Shown here: one piece after another, positions 18,037 to 30,000 of the stretch
Layout: each line of letters begins with the position of its first letter
Numbering within the stretch: position 1 is the first letter of the stretch
DNA from: Gemmataceae bacterium
GTDB lineage: Bacteria > Planctomycetota > Planctomycetia > Gemmatales > Gemmataceae
Direction of reading: 5' to 3'
NCBI GenBank assembly: GCA_019636445.1
Contig: JAHBXO010000049.1
Span: forward strand, 1-38,031
DNA: 38,031 nt
Position numbers and translations under genes: made by a program
Notes under the pieces: model-generated
The model's database searches: none
What the model was told of the DNA's origin: nothing
What the model saw: the letters and a program-made list of their open reading frames with translations, nothing else

Positions 18037-18050
18037 GCGATCGCGATCGC
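18037..18050. promoter_or_regulatory. 14-bp perfect palindrome upstream of the giant gene
   Basis: gcgatcgcgatcgc is its own reverse complement and ends 23 nt before the ATG of the giant gene. It could be an operator, but it may simply be two overlapping GCGATCGC octamers occurring by chance. The rest of 17969-18073 is unusually AT-rich for the window and shows no clear terminator or Shine-Dalgarno. Confidence 0.25.
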
Positions 18051-18073
18051 CCACGTGAATCCGAGTTCCAGCC

Positions 18074-21000
18074 ATGGCACCCAACTGGCTCCGCAAACTG
18101 TCCAAGAAACTGATTCCGGCCAGCCCGCCGCCGTACGTGAAACCGAAACGGCCCAAGGTCATCAATCTGCTCGACATGCAGTTGGAAGACCGCGTCACGC
18201 CGGCGACGATCACCTGGATCAATGCCGCAGGCGGTAGTTGGGGCACGGCCGCGAACTGGGACTTGGGTCGTTTGCCGACGACTGGCGACGATGTGGTCAT
18301 TCCCGACCTCGGTCCGCCCGGAGTCGATGTTTCCATCGCATTCACGTCAGCTTCCGCATTCTCCCAAACTTACAATAGCCTGAGTGTCGCCGAGTCTGTC
18401 ACGACCAACAACATCACTTTCTTTCTTTCTTCCGCATTGAATGTACCAGGGACGTTCGACCTTGCGGGCTCGACGGCCGGCGTCGTCCTGAGTAGCGGAG
18501 ACGTGACCGTCAACGGTTTGATCCACACGAGTGGAAACGCGTTGCTCCGGTTCGCCGGTACGAATCATCAGATTCTCGGCACTGGCCGCGTGGAACTTCA
18601 GAATGCCGGCGCAGGCGGTGCTTCGCACATCCGGTTAGACACGAGTGGATCCACGCTCACAATCGGTTCGTCGGTTACGGTTCGCGCGACAGGGACTTCC
18701 GCTTCCAACATCTACAACAACTCGGGTGTCACGAATACCACGCTCATCAATCACGGTGTCATCGAGAGCACGAATGCGGGGATCGCAGTCTCCACAACGA
18801 ATTTCACGAATTCGAGTACCGGCACCTTTCGCATTAATGGCGCCTCCAACGGCGTCGGAACAATTAATGCCCCAAGCTGGACCAACGCGGGAACATTCCA
18901 AATCACGACCGGTGCGCTGAACCTCGGCGGCACCCCGACTGCCGGCCTCGGCACGATCAGCCAGACCGGCGGTACGGTGAACCTGACTGGCACCATCAAC
19001 AACACTGGGAAGACCTTGGTCATCCCGTCCGGCACGTGGAACCTGACGGGCAGCATCACCGGCGGGACGATTCAGGTGGCCCCCGGCGCGACGTTCAACA
19101 CCGGCAACGGAGCCCTCCTCACCGACTTCACGCTGACCGGCTCGATGAACGTGACGGCGAACACCCCTCTACTCGTCCGCGGCAACATGACGCTTGACAA
19201 CGGTAGCGCCATCAACATGGCCAACGGGTCGGCGATGACGTTCGACAACACCGGCCCCGGCGGCAACCAGTCGGTCCTTGTCCCGACAGGCACGGCCACC
19301 ATCAACCTGAGTTCGGCGAACTTCCGCCAGTTCGGCACTTCGCACGCGGTTAGTTTCGGTAGCGGTCTGACCGTGCGCGGGGTCGGCACCATCGGCCAAC
19401 TGCCGGGTGCCAACCACGTGGCCGGCACGTGGCAGAACGCCGGCACTTTCTCCGCCAACGTATCCGGCCAGAACTTGAACCTGGACAACTTCAGCAGCTT
19501 CCTCAACCAGGCTGGCGGCGTGTGGGAGGCAGTCTCCGGGGGGCACTTGTACATCGCTCCGCAGGCCGGTTGGAACAACGGCGGGCTGGTGCGGGTGAAC
19601 GGCGGGACGTTCTCGTTCGGCGGGTCCGTGTCACCGGCCGCGTTCGGGTTCGTCGGCGGGGTGATGGACACGAACCGATTCCAGCGGACCGGCGGCACGG
19701 TGAACGTCGTCGGTACGGTGAACCTGGGCGGCGGGTCGATTTCCCTGGACAACACGACCGGCGCCTGGGTACTGACCGGCGACGGCACGATCACGAACGG
19801 CACGGTGGTGACCACCGGGGCGAACATCCTCCGCTCGTCCAGCAGCGGGGGGCGGGGCACTCTGCTCGACGCGGTCACACTGGACGGTACGCTGGAGGTG
19901 ACGGCCAACACCGCCCTGCTCCTCCGCAACGACCTGACCCTGGCCAACACCGCTGTGGTCAACGTGCTCAGCGGGGGGGCACTGACGTTCGACAACACCT
20001 CCGCCAGCAGTTCCCAGAACGTGAAGGTGCGGAACACCGGCGATACCGCCATGGTCAACCTGACATCGGCCAACACCCGCCAGTTCGGCACCTCGCACAC
20101 GGTCACCTTCGGGGCGGGCGTAACCGTCCGCGGGTATGGGCAGATCGGACAGTTGCCGGGTGCCAACCACGTGGCCGGCACATGGCAGAACGCCGGCACC
20201 TTCTCCGCTGACGTCGCCAGCCAATCCCTCTCACTGAACGATTCCAACTTCCACTCGAACCTGGGCGGCGGGCTCTGGGGAGTGACGAACAACGGGATCT
20301 TTACCGTCGGAACGAACTGTTCGTCCGCGAACGCGGGCACCATCCGGGTGACGAGCGGCACGTTCAACCACAGCGGCAACTGGTCGAGCACCGGCACCAT
20401 CGACGTTCAAGGCGGCACCCTCAACCTGGGCGGCACGTTCGCGGGCGCGTCGGTCAGTGACCCCGGTCGGTTCACCCGCACGGGTGGGACCGCGGGCACC
20501 GTGAATATCACTGGGACGCTCAATAACACCGGTTCCACACTCTTGCTCGATGCGAACACGGGATATTGGAACCTCAATGCCGGGTATATCAAAGGCGGTA
20601 CCATTGCGACGAAAGACGGCAGCGTGCTCGTCGCCCAGAGTGTTTCGTTCAACAATTACAACAACACGCTGGACGGCGTCACCCTCGACGGTTCTCAGAA
20701 TGGCCCGTCGAACGTCGTGATTGACCTATCGAGTGTGCAGCGAGCCAACGTTACAGCCGTCAACGGCCTGACGCTCAATTCGACGTCCATCAACATCGGT
20801 GATGCGGCCGGAACTCGGGACGCCGGGCTGATCTTCATCGGCAATCAGACCTTGGGGGGCACCGGGTCCATCGTCTTCGGCGGCAACACGAACAACGTCT
20901 TGGGTGTGCTCAATGCCGCTTCCACGATTACCTTCAGCAGCGGTATCACAATTCGCGGCAAGTCGGGCTCGATTGGTAACTCGAACTCGTTCAATTTGCG

Positions 21001-24000
21001 TACCGACGCTAACTTCGTGCACAAGGGATTGCTCGCATCGGACGTTACAGGCGGCACCATCATTCTCAACAGCGGTTCTCATACGAACCAGGGCACGTGG
21101 CGCGTCGAAAGCAGCCGAACATTGACGATCACGACCTCGTCTTGGAGCAACTCGGGCTTGATCGAAGCGGTCGGTGGAACAGTGAACCTGGGGGGATCAT
21201 TCGTCGCGGCGTCCATCAACGAACCTGGCCGCTTCACCCGAGCCGGCGGGGCGCTGAACCTCACGGGTACGATCACCGGCGATTTCCAACTGAATGACGT
21301 CATCGGCAACCTGAACTTCAACGGCGGTACACTGAAGAACGGATCGTTTTCCATCGCTGCCGGCAGTACTTCCAAATTGTTCGCGACGACCGCCAGCAGC
21401 TTTCTCGACAACTACACGCTCAACAGCCCCATCGACATGGTGACGACCCCCGTCAGTTCCGGGCCGTCGCGGTTGTATATTCTCAATGGTCTCACCATCA
21501 ACACCGACCTTCCACTTGGAGACAACTCCGGCACCAACGGAACATATGCCTACGTCCAGTTCAACGGCACGCAAACACTCGGTGGCACGGGCAGCCTCAT
21601 TTTCGGCACGCGCACCGGTGGCGGAGCCGCGAATCTCACACAGCAAGCAACCACGGATGTTCTCACGATCGGTCCGAATATCACGATTCGCGGCACCTCC
21701 GGCACCATCGGTTGGACCAGTGCCAAACTCGTGAACCTCGGCACCATTCGCCGCGATACTGGGGCCGATCAGTTTGTCGTGAACCTCGGCATCGGCGGCG
21801 TGAACGCGGGCACGATCGACACGACTGTCACCAGTACCGCCATCAGTTCGCGAACGATCATCAGCGCAGGAAGTGCCACCGGGGCGAGTTGGACGAATCT
21901 CGGCACGATCACCTCGGCCGGCTCGCTCTATCTCGGCTTCCAGACCACGGAAACATGGACGAACGCTGGCACGATCACCAGCACGGGCGGCCAAGTAGTC
22001 TTCGCCGGAGGATTCACTCAAACCAAACTCGGCTACTTCACGACCGCCCCCAGTACGCTAGTCAGTTTGGGGGTGAACTCACGCTTCACCGGCGACCTGA
22101 CACTCAGCGATACAACCGGTTCGTGGGAAATTAACGGTGGCATCATCGCCAACGGCATGCTTGCGACCTCCGGTTCGTCCGCCCTGATCGCACGTGGCGG
22201 CCCGACGTTCAACAACTACACCATCAACGGCAACCTCGACCTCACTCGCTATAGTCAGACAGTCTTCACTGGCGGCACCTTTACGTTGAACCGCGTGCTA
22301 CCCGTGGGCGATTCGGCCGGGAGTTTCGGCCTCACGTTCGATGTCCGCAACTCGCCACTTTGGACCGGCACCGGCGGCCTCGTGTGGAGTAGTACAACTG
22401 CGCACGGCTTTAGCGGGAACAATGTACCCTTTACCGTGGACGCCGGCCTGACGCTGCAAGTTCAAAGCCTGCGGGTTCAGAGCGTCTCCCAGTTCATCAA
22501 CAAGGGCACCATTATCGCGGGAGGCAACGGCAAGACGCTGGAGTTCGGCGGCCGTGTGATCAATCAGGGCACATTCCGCGCCTCCAACGGCGGCACCATC
22601 CTCATGACCGGGATCGTGGATAATCTCGCCTCCAATGTTTTGAATGGTGGCGAATGGTACGTCGGTGCCAGCAGCACGCTGCGGCTGCCGTCAACTATCA
22701 ACACATTAAACGCGAACGTCACGCTCGATGGTGGCAATTCGAACATCTACGTGGGGGTGTCGCCCAGCACCACGAATGCGTTGGCCGGGTTGACCACGAT
22801 CATGGCTGATGGCAGTTTGGCGATACAAAATGGGCGCACATTTGTACCCTCGGCGACTTTCAATAGTACGGGCAATCTCTCGATTGGAGCCGGGAGTACC
22901 TTTGGCGATGCTGCGACAATTTTCAATCAGTCCGGTGGCACCACGACGGTGAACCAAACTTTGCGGGTCGGTGGCGGCATGACCCTGACGGGGGGCGTAC
23001 TCAAGGGAAGTGGCACGGTCGAAGGCCCAGTCACCAACACCGGGGGTTCCGTCGCACCGGGCAATTCGCCGGGCATTCTGAACATTACGGGCAACTATAC
23101 GCAGGGTTCGAATGGCACGCTCGATCTGGAGATCGGCGGTCGGGACCCGGATATCCCCGAGTTCGATCGGCTGCGGGTGACGGGCACGGCCACGCTCGAC
23201 GGAACGGTACGGATCACGAATATCAACGGCTTCGAATCGGCGCCGGGCGATACGTTTCGGGTGTTGAGTGCGGCGTCGCGCGTGGGCACGTTCGCGAAGC
23301 AGGACTTCCCGGCGCCCGGCGGTGCGGGTCGGCAATACAAGAGTGCGTACGACGCGACCGGCCTGACGATTCAGACGACGAAGGTACCGCCGCTGGAGTT
23401 CCTCGGCGTGGCGACGGCCAGTTCGATGACGCCGCTCGATACGGCAATCGACGCGAACGGGAACACGTACGTGGTCGGGTCGTTCACCGGCACCGTGGAC
23501 TTCGATCCGAACAACGTGCTGAGCTACGACACGCTCAGTCGCACCATCGATTCGGGCTTCATCGCGAAATACGACGCCAACGGAAAGCTCCTTTGGCTGG
23601 GCGATGTCTCCAGCTATCCGTTCCCGGTTCCCGACAATGCCAGCATTACGAAGATTGCCATCGATACCCGGGGGAATCTGAATCCCGCGGATGATCGAAT
23701 CGTATTCACTTCCAGCTTTGACTCGGGTGCGAATTACACGCTCAATAACATCGCGTTTTATTCGGGCCCCAGCTACCTCACGAACAACATGGGGTGGGTG
23801 GTTTGGCTGAACTCCGACGGCGTCCCCCAATCGGATTTGCAGTTCCCGTTCGGCGCGATGGCGTTCGGCGATTTGGCGTTCAGCCCTTCCGGGAATCTCG
23901 TCGTTGGCGGTACATTTGGCGTGGGCGGGTCCGGTGCTGTGGTCGTCGATTATCCGACGAATACCGTCACTTTGAACTCGGCCGGGGCTGAAGATGGCTT

Positions 24001-27000
24001 CGTGGCCGAGTATGCGTTAACCACGGGGCCGAACACGATTACGCATGTTCGAAGTGGTCGAATCGGGGGTACTGAGAGTGATGGATTGAACGGCGTGGCG
24101 ACAGATTCAGATGGGAATGTCTGGGTGACAGGTACATTCTTCAGTGCCACGACCAACGGGTTGGCCACACTGGCGGAAGATCCTGGTACCTCGCTCGCCG
24201 CTGATGCCTTTGTTCTGAAACTTGTTCCGAACGGAACGACCTACTCAACCCCGGTCGCACAAAGTTTTGGCGGTAGTGGTGGAGTCTCCAGCACCGCGAT
24301 AGAAACCGATTCGGCGAACAATGTTATCTTTGGAGGTCAGTTCCGATTATCCGTCGATTTTGATGTCCTTCCGAATCGGGCGTTTACCCTGACCAGTGGT
24401 GCCGGAGCGTTTGATGGTTTCCTCGTGAAATTGAGTTCCAACGGCGATTTCATCTGGGCCAGGAATATCGGTGGATTCAACGACGATACCATCGAAGATC
24501 TCGCCATCGATGCCGACGGCAACATCTACTCCACCGGCACCTTCACCGATCGCGTCGACTTCGACCCGCTGGATGGCAGCTACATTCTGCAGACGAACCC
24601 GACAACCAATTACCAGGCGTTTCTGCTCAAGCTCGATGCGAAGGGTGCGTTCATATGGGCGACGGCCCTCGGCGATTACCCGGGCGCCAGTTCGTCCGGT
24701 ACGGCCTTGGCGACCGATGGCGAGCGCATCTCCTCGGTCGGCACGTTCAGCAACACCGTGGACTTCGACCCGACGGATAACCAGGCGCTGCGGACGGGGC
24801 CGGGCGGTTACATCTCCTTCCTGAAGCAGAAGGCATCGCCGGTCGTCACCATCAGCGGTTTACCGGTCGGCAGCGCGTCGGAAGGCACGCAGATCTCGGC
24901 GATCGCGAAGGTCGTCGATCCGGACTCGTTCCGCTTCCTGTATGCGTGGTCGGTCCTGAGCGGCGGCAGCACGGTGGCCACCGGCACCGGTTCGGCGATC
25001 ACGTTCCCGGCGAACGATCAGGGCTTCTACACCATCAGCGTCACGGTCACGGACGAAGTGGGCAACACCGGCTCGGCGACGAGTACGGTGGCGATCGTGA
25101 ATGCGCCTCCGGTGCTTGCGCCGACGGCGTTCGGTGCCGGTACGAACCTGTTCACGGGTGCGGCGGCGGCGGAAGCGGGTACGGCATTGGCGAGTGCGAA
25201 CGGCCGAGTATTCATCGGCTCGCCGGGGGCTTCCGCGAATCTGGGCAGTGTGGTGATCGTGCCGGCGGGCGGCGGAGCGGCGACGACGCTTTCCAACCCG
25301 AACGCGGCGATCGGCCGGTTCGGCGCGACGCTGATCACGGTCGGCCCGCGGCTGGCGGTGGCGGCGACCGGGCGTGCCACCGACCTCAACGGCGTCGTGC
25401 ATCTGTTCACGGAATCGGCCGGCGTTTACAGCGTCGAGCGCTCGCTGTCGCTGACGGATGGCGTGCTGACGGATGGCTTCGGCACGGCGATGACCAGCAT
25501 TGGCAACCTGCTCGCGGTCAGTGCGCCGGGGCGTGGGGTCAACGGCGTCGCGGCGGGTGCGGTGTACCTCTACGATGCCACAACCGGTGTCCTCGTCCGT
25601 ACGATCCTCAACCCGTCGCCGGTGGATGGCGACAAGTTCGGGGCGGCGCTCGCGTCGGCGAACGGCCTATTGATCGTCGGGACCCCGGGCGACGACACGG
25701 CGGGCTTGAATGCCGGGACCGTGTATGTCTTCGATCCGGGCAACGGGCAGCTCGTCCGCTTGATCACCAACCCGAATCCGGGTTTCCTGAACGGTGAGTT
25801 CGGCAGCACGCTGGCGGCGAACGGGAACTTTTTGGCGGTGGGGGCCCCGAATGACGACTCCGATGGCACCGATGCCGGCGGCGTGTATCTGTACGATCTG
25901 GGCTCCGGGGCATCGCTCGGCACGCTGCGCAGCCCGAACGCCACGCCGGCGAACGGTCGGTTTGGCTCCTCGCTGGCATTCAACGGGAATCGCCTGGCCG
26001 TGGGGGCGAACGGCGACGGTACGACGGTGGCCAACTCCGGCACCTTGTTCGTTTACGACGTCGACGACGGTAGCGGTACGTTCCAGAAACTGCGGCACAC
26101 GCTGAAGAAGCCCGCGGCCACCGGCGGAGAGCGATTTGGTGCCGCCGTGGTCGCGAGCGGCGACGACTGGTACGCCAGTGCGGCCACGGCTGGTTCGGCC
26201 GGGACGACCTGGCGGTTCGCGGCCACTGCATTCCTGACGCTGAGTGCCACGGCGATCAACGAGAACGATCTGCTCACCGTGAGCGGCTCGTTCGCGGATG
26301 CTGGCAGTGGCGATGCGCACACGCTGATCATCGACTGGGGCATGCCCGGCAACACACCGACGCGCGTGAATCTGGCGGCCGGTGTGAACACGTTCAGCTT
26401 GAGCAATCGGTATCTGGACGACAACCCGACCGGCACCAGCATCGACACGGCGAACATTCGCGTGCGAATATTGGATGAGACACCTGATCTCGTTGCGTGG
26501 GATAGCAGCAATAACCTGTTCCTTCGCTATGACGGCGGCACAAATACGCTCCTGGGCAACTTCCCCATCCCCCTCTTTTATGTGACCGATTGGAACGTCG
26601 GCCCCGACGGCGACATCTTCCATTACGAAGCTCCAATCCTGACGCGATACAGTGGACTGACCGGTGCGAGCCTCGGCTCCTTCGTGACGCTTACCTCAAA
26701 CGATACCCTGAAGGCGTTTCGGTTCAGCCCGCAGGGTGAGTTGTGGATGCTGATCGAGTCGAGCAGCGGGACACGACTCGAACGTCGGGATGGGTGGACA
26801 GGACAGGTACTCGGAAGCACCGCGACGACCGAGTTTCCGCTCTTCAGCTTCCAGACGTCTCCGGCGAGCATGGCCTTCACGGCGAACGGCACACTGGTCG
26901 TCACGAAGAACACCACCGGTGAGATGTATCGGTTCAATTCTCAGGCCAATCAGCTGGAACTGGTCGGTGCCACAGGCTTGTCTCTGTCGAGTTCGGTGGC

Positions 27001-30000
27001 GTTCGGAACCGATGGATTCTTGTATGTGGCGGGTCGCCAGTCGGGTCAACCCACCATTCTGCGCGTGGACCCTGCCACCGGCGAAGCGGTTGGCACCCTG
27101 TTCACATACGAGGAGTTTGCGCCCGAATTTGCCAACTACTTATTGACGGCCACACCCGATGGCTCACTCTATGCCAGTTTCCAATCCCTAGAGGATACCA
27201 CTCGACGCTTCGATTTGGCATCGGGGACTTCGGCCCCGGTTTCACTCTCCGGGTTTAGCTATTTCTTCGTGCCGGTCGCTCCGATGGATGAGCTTCCCGT
27301 CCCCGCCACCGTCACGGTCGCCAACCTCGCGCCCACCGTGCGGATCACGGCGGCGCGCAACGACGTCGGTACCTACACGCTCAAGGCGCTATCGGCCGAT
27401 GTCGGCACGCTCGACCCGCTGACGGTCAACTGGAAAATCAACGGCGTCGCCGTGGCGGCCAATGCCGACGGCACGGTCACCTTCAACGCCGCCAACACCT
27501 CGGCGACGACGGTGGTGGTTACGGTCAACGACGATGATCTGGGCGTCGTCACCTCCACATTCACGGTCATCGTCGGAACGGGCAATGCCGACACGATCAC
27601 GCTCGGGAATACGAGTGCCAATGTGAATGGCACGACGCTCAACTACGCGGCAGGCACCAGCCGCGTGGTGGTTTACGGGTTGGGCGGGAACGACACGATC
27701 AACGCCAGCGGCAATACGGCGACACCGGTGGAACTCGTGGGCGGCTATGGCAACGATACGCTCATCGGCGGCAACTTTGACGATGTGCTCCGCGGCAACA
27801 ACCCCGACGATTACAACCCGAACGCGCCGTACACCACCGAAGACCAGGGTGCTGACAGCCTCGTCGCGGGTGCCGGCAACGACACGCTCGACGGCGGCCT
27901 CGGCAACGACTCGATGATCGGTGGCACCGGCAACGACTACTACATTCAGGTGTCGGGCAGCACTGATCTCCTCAGCGAATCGGGCAGCACGGGTATCGAT
28001 ACCATCGACCTCGTGTATTCGTATCGCGGCGTGACGCTGAGCCTGGCCTACGATGCGGGACAGGTGCAGACCGTCGATACGCAGAGCCACGAGGTGATGC
28101 TCAGCGGCACATTCGAGAACCTCTACGGTAGTGGTTACGGCGACGTGCTGAGCGGCAACTCGGTGCAAAACGAACTCCGGGGCGGCCTCGGCGACGACCA
28201 ACTCTTCGGCAGCGATCCGCTCGTCTTGTCGGTTTCCGGCGTCAGCGACGACGATTCGCTTTCGGGTGGAGCGGGGAACGACACGATCGACGGCGGCAGT
28301 GGCAACGACATCATCTTCGGGACGGATGCGCTCGGGACGCTGCCTGCCGGCGTCTCGGATGATGACTCGATCCGGGGTGGTGCGGGGAACGACACCATCG
28401 ACGGCGGTTCGGGCAATGACATCATCTTCGGCACGGATGCGCTCGCGATTCTTCCCGTTGGGGTGAGTGACGACGACTCGATCCGGGGCGGTAGTGGTAA
28501 CGACACCATCGACGGCGGCAGTGGCAACGACATCATCTTTGGAAGCACGATGCTGGACACGTTGCCGGCCGGCGTCTCGGACGATGACTCGATCCGGGGC
28601 GGTACGGGGAACGACACGATCGATGGCGGTTCCGGCAACGACATCATCTTTGGAAGCACGCTGCTGGATACTTTGCCGGCCGGCGTCTCCGACGACGATT
28701 CCATTCGAGGCGGTACGGGGAACGACACGATCGACGGCGGTTCGGGTAACGACATCATCTTCGGTACCGATGCACTCGCGACGCTACCCGCCGGCGTCTC
28801 GGACGATGACTCGATCCGGGGTGGCACCGGGAATGACACGATCGACGGCGGTGCGGGCAACGACATCATCTTCGGCAGCAACCCACTCGACACGTTGCCG
28901 GCCGGTGTCTCGGACGATGACTCGATTCAGGGCGGTGCGGGCAACGACACCATCGATGGCGGTTCCGGCAACGACATCATCTTCGGGACGGATGCGCTCA
29001 CGATTCTGTCCGCCGGCGTCTCGGACGATGACTCGATCCGGGGCGGAGCGGGCAACGACACCATCGACGGCGGTGCGGGCAACGACATCATCTTCGGAAG
29101 CACGCTGCTGGACACGTTGCCGGCCGGCGTTTCGGACGATGACTCGATTCGGGGCGGTGCGGGGAACGACACCATTGATGGCGGTTCCGGCAACGACATC
29201 ATCTTCGGCAACCAGGGTGATGATCAGCTCGTGGGGGGCAAGGGGCTCGATCTCTTCGAAGGCGGTTCGGGCAACGACCGGCTCGTCGAGAGTGTGGCGG
29301 GCAATGTCATCCTCGATTCGGCGAAGTTGCAAGTGGCCGGGTTGCCCGATGAGCGGCTCTACGACATCGAGGAAGCCCAGCTCTTCGGCGGCGCTGGCGC
29401 CGACCAGATCGATGCCTCGGCGTTCTACGGTCCGGTCCTGCTCTTCGGCGATGCGGGGAACGACACGCTGATCGGCGGGGTGTTCGGCGACCAGCTCTTC
29501 GGCAGCAGCGGTCAGGATTCGCTCGATGGCGGCGAGGGGGACGATCAGCTCTCACCCGGCAGCGGCAACGATCACTCCGATGGCGGAGCCGGGAACGACG
29601 TGTATTTCATGGTGCCCAACGGCATCGACACCATCCAGGATTCGCAAGGCATCGACACGCTGGACTTGAGTGCGGCCACCCTCGGCGTGACGCTGGATCT
29701 CAACCTGTCCGGCGCGCAGACGGTGGACACGGCGGGCAATGTACTGGTGTTCAACGGCAGCATAGAGAACGTGCGAGGCACGAGCTTCGCGGATGTCCTC
29801 ATCGGGAGTGCGGATCGCAATATCCTGGAGGGTGGTGGCGGCATCGACCTCGTGACCGGTAACGACGGGGCCGACACGGTGCAGGGGGACTTCACGCAAC
29901 TGGTCTACCTGGACTTCGACTCCGCGACCGGTCCGAACGAGTACTTCTACAGCATCGAGGATCGCAATCTCATCCAGTCGCGCCTGGAACAGGACTATGC

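Noticed and set aside
17980..18237. 85-codon frame with a hydrophobic start overlapping the giant gene's start
   Set aside because: Its hydrophobic start lies in the leader, but the rest reads the giant gene out of frame (Arg/Gln-rich) and has no homology; the LEDRVTPA frame is the real one.
19072..20400. Long minus-strand open frame of 442 codons opposite the giant gene
   Set aside because: It is a shadow of high-GC repetitive coding sequence; the translation is Pro/Val/Arg-rich without domains, while the plus strand is clearly coding.
28238..29212. Regularly spaced repeats that could suggest a CRISPR array
   Set aside because: The repeats are 111 bp, in frame, encode RTX motifs and have no unique spacers.
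28467..29471. 334-codon plus-strand frame within the RTX array
   Set aside because: Out-of-frame reading of the 111-bp repeats (low-complexity Thr/Ser/Arg); the repeat length keeps any alternative frame open.
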